From VXNE01 sp965116625 (GTDB taxonomy: Bacteria > Pseudomonadota > Gammaproteobacteria > Pseudomonadales > Azotimanducaceae), in the NCBI GenBank assembly GCA_965116625.1, contig OZ220717.1:124001-188000 (forward strand): DNA of 64,000 nucleotides. The letters are read 5' to 3'. Below, piece by piece: positions 50,417 through 59,957 of this stretch. The notes beneath the pieces are model-generated. The model ran no database searches. It was not told the DNA's origin and worked only from the letters and a program-made list of their open reading frames with translations. The position numbers and the translations under genes are program-made. Every line of letters begins with the position of its first letter. Position 1 is the first letter of the stretch.

Positions 50417-53400
50417 ATGGGATTCAAGGACGTGCCGAGCCGTTATGACGGCACGCAGCTTGAAGCGAAAGTACTTGAGCTTTGGCGCGAGCATGACGTG
50501 TTCAACGCAGCCCAGGAACAGAGCGAGGGCCGCCCGCTGTATGTCTGGAACGAGGGGCCGCCAACGGCCAACGGCAGGCCAGGCATCCATCACGTCCTCG
50601 CGCGCACCTTCAAGGACATCTTCCCCCGCTTCAAGCACATGCAGGGCTATCACTGCCCACGCAAGGCCGGCTGGGATACCCACGGCCTGCCCGTCGAGCA
50701 CGAAGTGGAGAAGGAACTCGGCATATTCGACAAGGCCGAGATCGAACGCCAGATCGGCGTCGCGGAGTTCACGCGCAGGTGCCGCGAGTCGGTGCAGCTC
50801 TACATCGACGACTGGGAGCGGATGACCGAACGCATGGGCTTCTGGGTGAACCTGTCCGACGCCTATTCCACCTTCGACAACGCCTACATCGAGTCCGCCT
50901 GGTGGCTGCTGCGGCAGATCTGGGACAAGGGGCTCCTGTACCGGGGCTACAAGGTAGTCCCCTACGACCCGCGCATAGGCGCCACCCTCTCGTCGCAGGA
51001 AGTCGCACTTGGCTACCAGGAAGTCGACGATCCATCGGTCTACGTGCGCTTTCCGGTGGAAGGCGTGGCGGACACATCGTTACTGGTCTGGACAACCACC
51101 CCCTGGACGCTGCCGTCGAACCTCGCGCTCGCCGCGCATCCGGATGTCGACTACATCTACGCGCGCGTCGGCGATGAAACCCTCATCCTTGCCGAGGCCC
51201 TGGTCGAGCCCGCGCTGGGCGAAGCTGACTACACCATCGAAAAGCGGGTCAAGGGCACTGACCTCGTGGGCATGCGCTATACGCGCCTGTTCGACTACCT
51301 GCCCGCCGACGGCCCGATCTGCCAGGTGTGGACGGCGGATTTCGTGACCGTCGAGGAAGGCACCGGTCTCGTCCACTGCGCGCCGGCGTACGGCGAAGAC
51401 GACCTGCAACTGGGGCGGCAGCACGGTCTGCCCGTCGTGCACGGCGTAGGCCTCGACGGCTGTTTCGTGCCGGCGGTGGAACCCGTGGCCGGGAAGTTCT
51501 TCAAGGATGCCGATCCGACCCTCATCGCCCAGCTCGAAGAACGCGGGCTCATGTATCGCTCGGAACGCGTCCTGCACAACTATCCGCACGGGTGGCGCAC
51601 CGGCGACCCACTGATCTACTACGCGAAGGATGCCTGGTTCATCGAGACCAGCCGCTTCCGTGACCGCATGGCGGAGTTGAACCGGTCCATCAACTGGGTC
51701 CCGCACACGATCCGCGACGGCCGCTTCGGCAACTGGCTCGAGAACAACGTCGACTGGGCGCTCTCGCGCGAGCGCTTCTGGGGTACGCCGCTGCCGGTCT
51801 GGACCGATGGCGACGGCGATTACCTGTGCATCGGCTCAGTCGAGGAACTCGAATCGCTCTGTGGGCGGGACCTGGCCGATCTCGACCTCCACCGGCCGGC
51901 CATCGACGACGTCACCTTCACCCACCCGGGAAACGGTCGCGAGTACCGGCGCGTACCCGAAGTGATCGACTGCTGGTTCGATTCGGGGGCCATGTCTTAC
52001 GCCCAGTTCCACTATCCGTTCGAGAACGCCGACCTGCTCGAAAGCCGGTTCCCCGCCGACTACATTTGCGAGGCGATCGACCAGACGCGCGGCTGGTTCT
52101 ACTCGCTGCACGCCATCGCCACCCTCGTGTCCGATAGCGTCGCCTACAGAAACTGCATCTGCCTCGCCCATGTCGTCGACCAGGACGGCAAGAAGATGTC
52201 GAAGTCACTTGGCAACATCCTCGACCCGTACGAGGTCTTCGATAGCGTCGGCGCGGATCCATTGCGGTGGTACCTGGCGTGCCGCCAGGCGCCGGAAGCG
52301 CAAAAACGCGTCTCCGTGGACCTGGTTCGCGAAGTCGTGGCGGGATTCATCAATACCTACTGGAACACTTACGCGTTCTTCGTCATGTACGCCAAGCTCG
52401 ACGAAGTCGATGTCGAGAGCGACGTGCCGCTCGCGGAACGTCCCGAGATAGATCGCTGGGCGCTGGCGGCGCTGCATGAGACGGTATCTGTCACGACGCG
52501 GGCGCTGGAGTCGTACGACGTGCTGGCTGCGGGCCGGGCGATAGAGTCGTTCGTCGACGCTTTGAGCAACTGGTATGTGCGGCGCAACCGCCGCCGGTTC
52601 TGGAAGGCCGCCGAGGGGCGGGACAAACAGGCCGCGTACCTCACGCTGTACGAGTGCCTGCACACCGTGAACCGGCTGATGGCTCCGTTCATGCCTTTCG
52701 TGAGCGAAGCGGTGCATCAGAACCTGGTGCGGGGAGTCGACGGTACGGCACCCATCAGCGTACACATGAGCGAATGGCCGGCGCCGAATCCCGCAGCGCG
52801 GGACGACGCCCTGATTGCCGAAGTCGAAGTCGTGCAACGTGTGGTCGGCCTCGGTCGGTCGGCACGAAACGCCAGCGGCCTGCGCGTGCGCCAGCCGCTA
52901 TCACGCCTACTGGTGCGTACGCCCGATCCCGCACACGAAGACGTGCTTGCCCGGCACGCGGACCAGATCACCGAGGAACTGAACGTCAAGGCGGTCGAAG
53001 TGCTCGCATCCGACGCCGACCTGCTGAGCTACCGCGTCAGGCCGAACCTGCCGCGTATCGGCAGGCGCTACGGTCGACGGGTGCCCGCGATCCGTGATGC
53101 GCTGGCCGAAGCGGACGGCCGCACCATCGCTGCCGCGGTAACCGAAGGCAGGGCATTCGAGATGGTCGTGGACGACGAGACCCTCACCTTCGAACCCGAG
53201 GACGTGCTGGTCGAATCGACTTCTGCGGAAGGTTACGCCTGCGCCGAAGAGAGCGGCTACCTGGCCGGCCTCGACACCACGTTGACCGAGGATCTGCTGC
53301 GGGAAGGACTTGCGCGGGAACTGGTGCGCACCGTGCAGGACGCCCGCAAACAGGCGGGGCTTGATGTCTCCGACCGGATCGCGCTCCGCATCGACGGATC

Positions 53401-53554
53401 CCCGAACATCGACGCGGCACTCGATCAGCACCGATCCTACGTAATGGAAGAGACCCTTGCGACCCAATGGGGCGAGCCGGACTGGTCGGCCGCGTTCTCC
53501 GCCGAGCACACGCTCGGAGAAGAGCGATGGATCATCGGACTCGACCGCGTTTGA
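50417..53554 (+). CDS. ileS: Isoleucyl-tRNA synthetase, type 2 (IleS2)
   Basis: The enzyme charges tRNA-Ile with isoleucine. The 1045-residue product has the HIGH-equivalent GIHHV (His58-His59), KKMSKSLGN with KMSKS at 593-597, an editing CP1 domain (TTTPWTLPSNLALAA), and the anticodon-binding and C-terminal parts typical of the larger eukaryote-like type 2 enzyme; motif text PTANGRPGIHHVLARTFKD is characteristic of that class, and type 2 enzymes are usually naturally mupirocin-resistant. ATG 50417 follows a GGAG ribosome site. Expression is controlled by the T-box. The last bases overlap the next start (TGATG). Confidence 0.96.
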   Translation: MGFKDVPSRYDGTQLEAKVLELWREHDVFNAAQEQSEGRPLYVWNEGPPTANGRPGIHHVLARTFKDIFPRFKHMQGYHCPRKAGWDTHGLPVEHEVEKELGIFDKAEIERQIGVAEFTRRCRESVQLYIDDWERMTERMGFWVNLSDAYSTFDNAYIESAWWLLRQIWDKGLLYRGYKVVPYDPRIGATLSSQEVALGYQEVDDPSVYVRFPVEGVADTSLLVWTTTPWTLPSNLALAAHPDVDYIYARVGDETLILAEALVEPALGEADYTIEKRVKGTDLVGMRYTRLFDYLPADGPICQVWTADFVTVEEGTGLVHCAPAYGEDDLQLGRQHGLPVVHGVGLDGCFVPAVEPVAGKFFKDADPTLIAQLEERGLMYRSERVLHNYPHGWRTGDPLIYYAKDAWFIETSRFRDRMAELNRSINWVPHTIRDGRFGNWLENNVDWALSRERFWGTPLPVWTDGDGDYLCIGSVEELESLCGRDLADLDLHRPAIDDVTFTHPGNGREYRRVPEVIDCWFDSGAMSYAQFHYPFENADLLESRFPADYICEAIDQTRGWFYSLHAIATLVSDSVAYRNCICLAHVVDQDGKKMSKSLGNILDPYEVFDSVGADPLRWYLACRQAPEAQKRVSVDLVREVVAGFINTYWNTYAFFVMYAKLDEVDVESDVPLAERPEIDRWALAALHETVSVTTRALESYDVLAAGRAIESFVDALSNWYVRRNRRRFWKAAEGRDKQAAYLTLYECLHTVNRLMAPFMPFVSEAVHQNLVRGVDGTAPISVHMSEWPAPNPAARDDALIAEVEVVQRVVGLGRSARNASGLRVRQPLSRLLVRTPDPAHEDVLARHADQITEELNVKAVEVLASDADLLSYRVRPNLPRIGRRYGRRVPAIRDALAEADGRTIAAAVTEGRAFEMVVDDETLTFEPEDVLVESTSAEGYACAEESGYLAGLDTTLTEDLLREGLARELVRTVQDARKQAGLDVSDRIALRIDGSPNIDAALDQHRSYVMEETLATQWGEPDWSAAFSAEHTLGEERWIIGLDRV

Positions 53555-54450
53555 TGCTGCGCGGGATCCTGCAGTCACGTCCTTTCGCCACGGCCCTCGC
53601 TTTCCTTGTTGCGGTGTCGTGTGTGACGGCCCATGGGCAAGCCGCCTCGTCCTCGGACAAGTCTCGAGGTTCCGCTGCCCGCTTCCCGACAGCCGAGCCG
53701 AACATTGCGAGGTACGTGCCCTATCTCGGCGCGGGGATGGCTATCGTCCGCCCTGAGGGTGCCCGATACGTCGACGGCGAAGACAGCGGACATGCCGCGC
53801 TGTACGGAAACGAGGATCTGTTCGATGCAGGGGCGTTCGATACCAGCATGCAGTTTCATCTGGTGGCAGGCGTAACGTCACGATCCGGGCTCCGAGCGCA
53901 ATTGGAAGTCAGCCTGCACCGCGAGTTCGACTGGCGGGGCAGCGCGAACTACCCCAACGCGGGAAAACACCAGCCGTCCGAGGGAACGTTGGATGCCCGG
54001 CAGTTGATGCTGGCCGGATTCTATGATTTTCCGGGATGGACGCTCCGCCCGGGCCGTGTCGCAAGACCCTATCTCGGTGCCGGCGTGGGCATCAACGACT
54101 ACCGCGTAAGCCACTACGTGCAGCGGTTTCCCGACCCGGACGATCCGGCCGGCTACCTCCGCCGGAGCCCCGGGGGAGAGATCCCCTTCACCGCCATCCC
54201 CGATGGAGAGGGACAGACTTCCGCCTGGGTCCTGACGGCCGGGATTGCCGTTCCCATATTCAAGGATGTCCATCTCGACCTGAGTTACCGATACACCAAC
54301 GCGGGAGAGATCGGCACCGATGTCGCCGACATCACCATCGTCCGGTACCGAAGGGACGGAACCCCCAGGGAAATCGTGGTCCCGATCAACGAGACGACGG
54401 TCGACTACCGGACCCGCACCATGCTGATCAGTCTGCGGTTCGACCTTTAG
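53554..54450 (+). CDS. Outer-membrane beta-barrel protein
   Basis: A 298-residue protein with signal peptide (ATALAFLVAVSCVTAHGQAA) and an eight- to ten-stranded barrel pattern with alternating hydrophobic residues: YVPYLGAGMAIV, RPYLGAGVGINDYRV, DVHLDLSYRYTNAGEI, and a last strand RTMLISLRFDL ending in an aromatic and Leu. It resembles the OmpA-like/OMP_b-brl family; no function is known. It starts on the ileS stop (TGATG), so it is coupled to ileS and may also be subject to the T-box, which is odd for a barrel protein. Confidence 0.85.
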   Translation: MLRGILQSRPFATALAFLVAVSCVTAHGQAASSSDKSRGSAARFPTAEPNIARYVPYLGAGMAIVRPEGARYVDGEDSGHAALYGNEDLFDAGAFDTSMQFHLVAGVTSRSGLRAQLEVSLHREFDWRGSANYPNAGKHQPSEGTLDARQLMLAGFYDFPGWTLRPGRVARPYLGAGVGINDYRVSHYVQRFPDPDDPAGYLRRSPGGEIPFTAIPDGEGQTSAWVLTAGIAVPIFKDVHLDLSYRYTNAGEIGTDVADITIVRYRRDGTPREIVVPINETTVDYRTRTMLISLRFDL

Positions 54451-54459
54451 CGCCGACCG

Positions 54460-54593
54460 TTACCCCGCCGCCCCCTGCTGGTTCAGACGCACCTGACGCT
54501 CCCAGGCGGCTTCCACTTCGCAAAGTCGGGGCCATAGGGAGACGAGTAGCGGGGATTGTGCTCATCGGACATGAAAACGATGACGTTGGACAT
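54460..54593 (-). pseudogene. Remnant of a type I sulfatase
   Basis: The minus strand from ATG 54593 reads MSNVIVFMSDEHNPRYSSPYG, the exact start style of type I sulfatases and phosphatases, then breaks. The +1 frame that follows (EVEAAWERQVRLNQQGAAG, stop at 54460) resembles a sulfatase C-terminus. The core with the Cys/Ser active site is missing, so the gene has an internal deletion and is dead. Confidence 0.7.
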
Positions 54594-54638
54594 GGTTTCT
54601 TCCCGTCTTGCTAGTACTCGTCCGGGCGACTGGCGGCT

Positions 54639-56228
54639 CTACCCCACCCGGCGTTCCCCTTCCCAATAGGGCTCGCGCAGCTTGAACTTCTGCAGCTTGC
54701 CCGTAGCGGTGCGTGCCAACTCGTCGCGGAACTCCACCGAAGTGGGGCACTTGAAGTGGGCCAACTGCTCCCGGCAGAAGGCGATGATCTCCGCTTCGGT
54801 CGCCGATTCCCCTTCGCGCAGGACGATCAGCGCCTTGGGCGTCTCGCCCCACTGCTCATGGGGAACGCCGATGACCGCGCATTCCATCACCGCCGGATGC
54901 CGGTACAGCGCATCCTCGATGTCGGGCGAGCTGATGTTCTCGCCCCCCGAGATGATCACGTCCTTCTTGCGGTCGACGATGTGGATGTTGCCGCCGGCAT
55001 CCCAGACGGCCAGGTCGCCGGTCTGGAAATAACCGTTCTGGATCGCTGCCGCCGTCTCCTCAGGCTGCTCCCAGTATCCCTTGAAGACGACGTTCGAGCG
55101 GGCACAGACCTCGCCTACGCTGACGCCGTCCTGCGGCACCAGACCACCCTGCTCGTCCAGCAACATGATGTCCACTCCGACCGCCGGCACGCCCGCCCTC
55201 GCCCGCCGCGCGTAGTCCGTCCGTTCGGTTTCGTGGTCGGCACGGGACACGGTCAGTATCGGAGCCGTTTCCGTCAGACCGTAGATCTGGATGAACTCCC
55301 AGCCCATCTCCTCTTCAAGCCGTTCGATGAACGCCGCGGGCGGCGGCGCACCGGCAACCGTGAAGCGCGGCTTCGTCGTGATCGCGTGACGGTCCTTGTC
55401 CGGGTAATCCAGGATCGTTCGCAACACCGTCGGCGCCATGCACGCGAACGTCACTTTCTCTTCCTCGATGAGTCGATAGATCTCGGTCGCGTCAACGGCA
55501 CGCAATACCACGTGGGTGCCTCCCACCCCCGTGAGCGCGTAGACCCCGCCCCAGCCGTTGCAATGGAACATCGGCAGGGTCCATAGCTCGACATCGTCGT
55601 GGCAGACGCCCAGGTGGGTCGTCAGGCTGTAAGCGTTCACGTACACGTTTCGATGCGTCATCATGACGCCCTTGGGCCGCGCCGTCGTGCCCGACGTGTA
55701 GTTGATCGACACGAGGTCGTTCTCGCTGCGTTCGACCGGCGCGGGCGCCGTGTCGGGTTGGTCCGAAATCAGCGTCTCCCAGTCGAGCCACCCGGGCGGC
55801 ACATCTGCCGCCAGCGCCTCTTCCCGATCCTGGGCAATCACGAAATCGCGCACCGTGGAGAGGTTTGCCCGGATGTCGTCGACGACCCCGGTGTACTCGC
55901 AGTCCACCAACACGACCGTCACGCCCGCGTGATTCAGGATGTACTCGTGGTCCGCCGCCACCAGCCGGTAGTTGAGCGGCACGAGCACGGCACCGATCTG
56001 GCTCGTCGCATAGAAGCTCTCAAGAAAGAAGTGCGAGTTCGGACTCAGGATGCAGACGCGGTCATCGGGTTGTACGCCGAGGCCCAGGAGCGCGTGGGAC
56101 AGCCGGTTTACACGCGCCTGCAGTTCTGCATACGTGTAGCGCCTGTCGCCGTCCACCACTGCGGTCTTGTTCGGATAGAGGTGCGCGGGACGACGTAGAA
56201 AATCATCCGTGAGGAGTGGAACTTCCAT
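54639..56228 (-). CDS. AMP-dependent acyl-CoA synthetase/ligase
   Basis: A 529-residue member of the ANL superfamily. The P-loop YTSGTTARPKGVMMTHRN, A5-type motif YGLTE and the hinge/CoA segment YFQTGDLAVWDAGGNIHIVDRKKDVIISGGENIS are present, and the C-terminal domain has the catalytic Lys region (ATGKLQKFKLRE). It should activate a medium- to long-chain or aromatic carboxylic acid with ATP and CoA. It is the only gene on its strand here, next to the sulfatase remnant. Confidence 0.93.
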   Translation of the reverse strand: MEVPLLTDDFLRRPAHLYPNKTAVVDGDRRYTYAELQARVNRLSHALLGLGVQPDDRVCILSPNSHFFLESFYATSQIGAVLVPLNYRLVAADHEYILNHAGVTVVLVDCEYTGVVDDIRANLSTVRDFVIAQDREEALAADVPPGWLDWETLISDQPDTAPAPVERSENDLVSINYTSGTTARPKGVMMTHRNVYVNAYSLTTHLGVCHDDVELWTLPMFHCNGWGGVYALTGVGGTHVVLRAVDATEIYRLIEEEKVTFACMAPTVLRTILDYPDKDRHAITTKPRFTVAGAPPPAAFIERLEEEMGWEFIQIYGLTETAPILTVSRADHETERTDYARRARAGVPAVGVDIMLLDEQGGLVPQDGVSVGEVCARSNVVFKGYWEQPEETAAAIQNGYFQTGDLAVWDAGGNIHIVDRKKDVIISGGENISSPDIEDALYRHPAVMECAVIGVPHEQWGETPKALIVLREGESATEAEIIAFCREQLAHFKCPTSVEFRDELARTATGKLQKFKLREPYWEGERRVG

Positions 56229-56640
56229 GCGTACTCCCTAAACGCCCGTCGCCGGACCGATGCTACCGCTATCCGGCGGGACTTTCCGAGGAAAGCCGCG
56301 CCCCGGTCTGTTGGAGCAGCGCAATCCGGTGACGAAGGTTAACTGATCAGATCCTTCTCCCGGACAACGTAGCGCACGGCCTGGTGACCTTCTTCAAAAC
56401 TCCGTCCTCCCGTCCAGTAAGGGTGACACGATCAACGCCGCTCCAACGCCCTTTTTTGGCGGAGCATCCCAGTTGCGACAAGCGCCCTTCCCCCAGCCGG
56501 TCGGTGTGCCTTTGCCAACCTGCGCGAAGCAGACGAACAGCTCGCGCTCCGTTTTTGGGTGAGCCGGGATCGCCGTCGATGGTGGCCGGCAAGCGCATTG
56601 CCTATTATCCGGACAAACGGACAATCCACGAAGGGGAAAC
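56229..56640. other. 412-base intergenic region without a clear gene
   Basis: Between the divergent acyl-CoA synthetase and amidohydrolase genes. Short frames exist on both strands but none shows coding bias. GAAGGGGAAAC just before 56641 is the ribosome site of the next gene; TATTAT near 56605 could be a -10. Confidence 0.4.
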
Positions 56641-58299
56641 ATGGGTCACGATCTTGTCATTCGCGGCGGCAACGTAGTCGACGGCTCGGGCAGCGAGCCC
56701 TTCCAGGCGGACATTGCAGTAAACGGCGATCAAATCGTCGAGATCGGCAAGGTCGGCGGCAAAGGCAAGGAAGAGATTCAAGCCGATGGACTGGTCGTAT
56801 CGCCCGGTTTCGTAGACCTGCATACGCATCTCGACGCCCAGATCGGTTGGGATCCGCAGGTCACGTCCGTTTCATGGCACGGGGTCACCACGGCCCTGCT
56901 CGGCAACTGCGGAGTGACGTTCGCGCCGTGCAAACCCGCCGACAGGGAGTTCCTGGCCGGCATGATGGAGACGGTCGAGGACATCCCCAAGAACGCCATC
57001 CTGCATGGCCTGCCGTGGAACTGGGAGTCCTACGGCGGCTATCTCGACGCCCTCGAGGCGCTCGGTCCCTCGATCAACGTCTGCGGGTTGGTCGGCCATT
57101 GCGCCACGCGGTTCTACGTGATGGGAGAGCGCGCGGTCGAAGAGCCCGCCACCGAAGACGAAATCCGGCAGATCGCGGCGCTGGCTGGCCAGTCGGTCAA
57201 GGAAGGCGCCGTCGGTTTCTCCACCAACCGCCTGCCGGGACACCGCCTGCCCGACGGCCGTTCGATTCCCGGCACATTCGCGCATCGCGACGAGCTGCGG
57301 GCAGTGGCCAGGGAAGTCGGGGCGCACGGCGGTTTCATGCAGACCGTGTCGAGCTTCCAGGAGTTCGAAGAGGAATTCGCGCTCATCGCCGACGAGGCAC
57401 GCGTCACCCGCGGCGCGTTGTTCAGTGCAGCGGCCGAGTTCGGTCCCGAACGCCTGGACGAAAAGGTGAAGGCCATGCGCGCCGAGGGCCTCAGGGTGAC
57501 ATCCATCACCGTGCCGAGAAGTGGCGGCGGCGTTGGCGGTTTGATGACCAACAACTTCTTCCGCACTCCAGCGTGGAACGCGCTGCGCAAGCAGGACTTC
57601 GACGAACGCCTGAAGGCGATTCGGCATCCCGAAACCCGTCGCCAGTTGATCGATGAGGTCAAGGCCCAGGGTGAACCGGTGATGGAGGCGATGAAACGCT
57701 GGTTCTGGATGGGCGACGCACAGAGACCGCGCTACACCCAGCAGCCGGACGAGAGCCTCTATCACGTGGCACAGGCTGCCGGGGAGCATCCCGTGGAGAC
57801 GTGGTTGCGCATCAGCGACCAGACCGACGGCAGGGCGCTGTTCCATCTCCGAGCCTTCAATACCGACCTCGAAGCCGTGCAGAGGCTGATCACGACGGAT
57901 TGGGCAATGCCGGGGCTGGGGGACGCTGGCGCGCACGTGAGCCAGATGATCGACTCCGGGTGGGCGACCTTCATCCTGTCCCATTGGCATCGCGACGCAG
58001 GGGTCTACAGCCTGCAGGAGGCCGTGCGCCGGATCAGCGCGGTACCCGCCGACGTGCTCGGCCTCAAGGACCGGGGCAGCCTGGAAGTGGGCAAGCGCGC
58101 CGACATCAACGTGTTCGACCTGGACCGGTTGGAGGAACGGATGCCGGAAATCGTCCACGACTTTCCGTTCGGTGCGCCGCGCTTTATCCAGCGGGCGGCG
58201 GGATACGCCGCGACCGTCTGCAACGGCCAGGTCGTTCTCCGGGACGACGAACTTACCGACGCGCGCCCCGGACGGGTGCTACGCAGCTACGAGCGCTAG
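56641..58299 (+). CDS. N-acyl-D-amino-acid deacylase family amidohydrolase
   Basis: A 552-residue amidohydrolase-3 type enzyme. Metal site HTH (His61, His63) in FVDLHTHLD, the Cys/Lys region GNCGVTFAPC, NGHSAL-equivalent VGHCATRFYVMG, and STNRLPGHRLPDGR, followed by the HRDELRAVA segment. The C-terminal part (LLGDAGAHVSQM, RGSLEVGKRADINVFD) is typical. Members deacylate N-acyl-D-amino acids; close relatives act on other N-acyl compounds, so the substrate is uncertain. Confidence 0.9.
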   Translation: MGHDLVIRGGNVVDGSGSEPFQADIAVNGDQIVEIGKVGGKGKEEIQADGLVVSPGFVDLHTHLDAQIGWDPQVTSVSWHGVTTALLGNCGVTFAPCKPADREFLAGMMETVEDIPKNAILHGLPWNWESYGGYLDALEALGPSINVCGLVGHCATRFYVMGERAVEEPATEDEIRQIAALAGQSVKEGAVGFSTNRLPGHRLPDGRSIPGTFAHRDELRAVAREVGAHGGFMQTVSSFQEFEEEFALIADEARVTRGALFSAAAEFGPERLDEKVKAMRAEGLRVTSITVPRSGGGVGGLMTNNFFRTPAWNALRKQDFDERLKAIRHPETRRQLIDEVKAQGEPVMEAMKRWFWMGDAQRPRYTQQPDESLYHVAQAAGEHPVETWLRISDQTDGRALFHLRAFNTDLEAVQRLITTDWAMPGLGDAGAHVSQMIDSGWATFILSHWHRDAGVYSLQEAVRRISAVPADVLGLKDRGSLEVGKRADINVFDLDRLEERMPEIVHDFPFGAPRFIQRAAGYAATVCNGQVVLRDDELTDARPGRVLRSYER

Positions 58300-58319
58300 C
58301 CTGTCTGACTCGGTTCGGC

Positions 58320-58829
58320 TCAATCGCTGAGCGACATCGGGCACGAAGGCGGTCCGTGGGCGACGAGTCCGTCGACGAGGCGCGGCAAGGCCCTGGGTGC
58401 GAACTGATCGGTGGTGGCTGCCTTGCGCAACGCCTCCACCGTCCACCAACGGAATTCGTGGAAGATCCCCACTTCGCTCGGGTCCGGGTTGTTGCGCGCC
58501 GTTGGTTCGAAGGTCGGTGTGCGCACGAGGTAGATGTCCTCATGCTGTTCGGTAACCCGGCTGCCTTCGTCATGGCCCCGGCGAAACCTGTGCACGCGCC
58601 GCCATAGCAGACGCGGCACACCCGGCAACGACAGCCCCGTCTCCTCCCGAACTTCACGGCGCAGCGCGTCGAGGCGCCCCTCGTCGGGCTTGACGCCCCC
58701 GCCCGGCAGGAGCCAGAAGTGACCCGGACGATCCGGGCGCCGCATGCGCAACAGCAGGACGCATTCGTCGACATCGGAGAGAATCAATGCGCGGACCGCC
58801 TGTCGGCGTTCCATCCGGGCGGCGCACAT
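58320..58829 (-). CDS. NUDIX hydrolase
   Basis: A 169-residue pyrophosphohydrolase with the complete Nudix box GGGVKPDEGRLDALRREVREETGL (GX5EX7REUXEEXGU). It is of MutT-like general type; substrate unknown. The gene lies 24 bases after the HtrA-like stop on the same strand, so the two may be in one operon. The ATG at 58829 is used; ATG 58814 is an alternative. Confidence 0.92.
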   Translation of the reverse strand: MCAARMERRQAVRALILSDVDECVLLLRMRRPDRPGHFWLLPGGGVKPDEGRLDALRREVREETGLSLPGVPRLLWRRVHRFRRGHDEGSRVTEQHEDIYLVRTPTFEPTARNNPDPSEVGIFHEFRWWTVEALRKAATTDQFAPRALPRLVDGLVAHGPPSCPMSLSD

Positions 58830-58853
58830 CTGTATCGAACCAGCCGCCCGGAC

Positions 58854-59825
58854 TCAGTGCAGAACGGGCTTTTTCAGGAAGTCCCTGCGGTCCGCCGACT
58901 GGATATTGCACTGCATGACCTGGCCCGACCGCGCGATAGTCAGGGGCACGGCCACCCCGGGCCGGCCGAGATTCCAGATCGCGGACAGCATCTGCGCGAG
59001 TGTCGAGACGCGACTGCCATCCACCTCCAGGACCACGTCGCCCGGCTGCATGCCGGCCTTCGCCGCCGGGCCACGGCGGGAGGCGCCGCTGACCACGAGA
59101 CGGCGGTCCGATTCCACGGTGGACATTCCAATCCACGGTCTTGGCTGCGCCGGCGAGCGCCCCGTGGCCAACAGGTGTTCGAGGGTGTCGTTCAGGAGGT
59201 CGATCGGCACCAGCATGTTTCCCTGCACCTGTTCTCCGCCGATGACCTCCTGCACCAGCAACGAACCGACTGCCGCCAGCTTGCCGTCTTGCCCCACCAG
59301 CGCCGCGCCGCCCCATTGCGGGTGCGCGGGCGCCGTGAAAAGGGCCTCCTCCAGCAGGTATTCCCAGTAACCCGCGAATTCCCGCTTGTCGATCAGCTTG
59401 GCTTTCAGGGCGTGCGCCGTTCCGCCCTGGCTGATGACGAACACCTGGTCACCGGGGTTGCACACGTCGGCGGTGCCTCGCTGGAGCAGCGTTGCATCCA
59501 GGGGTTCCACGGCGCGAACCAGCCCGAATCCGGTGATATGGTCGTACGCCAGGGCGTAGGCCGCGACGGTCCGGCCCGAGTTGGTGGTCAGCCAGATGCT
59601 GCTCGCCTCCGCAATCAGGTAACCGATGGTGACGACCAATCCGTCATCGTCGATGACAACGCCGTTGCCGATCCGCTCCGTGCCGAGCGCCGACGCGGTG
59701 AACGCATCGTCCGGAACCTCGGCCCGCAACATGACCACGGCGTTCAGTGCGTCGTCGAGATCGAAGCTCACGTCATCGGCACCGGGCTGCAACGCGTCCG
59801 GGAACGCCCACTCGCCTTCAGACAT
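58854..59825 (-). CDS. HtrA-like protein with PDZ domain, lacking all catalytic residues
   Basis: A 323-residue protein (from ATG 59825) with an S1C trypsin-like domain and a C-terminal PDZ domain (VSGASRRGPAAKAGMQPGDVVLEVDGSRV). The His of the T-N-x-H motif is Tyr69 in VVTIGYLI, the Asp position reads Gly99 (DHITGFG), and the Ser site G-N-S-G-G is PQWGG with Trp171. So the triad is absent and it is a pseudoprotease, probably a binding or regulatory protein. There is no clear signal peptide, unlike DegP, so it may be cytosolic. Upstream of NUDIX. Confidence 0.85.
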   Translation of the reverse strand: MSEGEWAFPDALQPGADDVSFDLDDALNAVVMLRAEVPDDAFTASALGTERIGNGVVIDDDGLVVTIGYLIAEASSIWLTTNSGRTVAAYALAYDHITGFGLVRAVEPLDATLLQRGTADVCNPGDQVFVISQGGTAHALKAKLIDKREFAGYWEYLLEEALFTAPAHPQWGGAALVGQDGKLAAVGSLLVQEVIGGEQVQGNMLVPIDLLNDTLEHLLATGRSPAQPRPWIGMSTVESDRRLVVSGASRRGPAAKAGMQPGDVVLEVDGSRVSTLAQMLSAIWNLGRPGVAVPLTIARSGQVMQCNIQSADRRDFLKKPVLH

Positions 59826-59957
59826 TACTTCATTTCTCCATCCGCGCCGCGCCAAGCGGTCCATCATCCCGCTTTTCGAAAGCGTACGCCATTCGACCGA
59901 TCACCTGCGACTTCCATGGAAATACGCCTCCGGCGACGGGTGAGATTCCGGTCTTCC

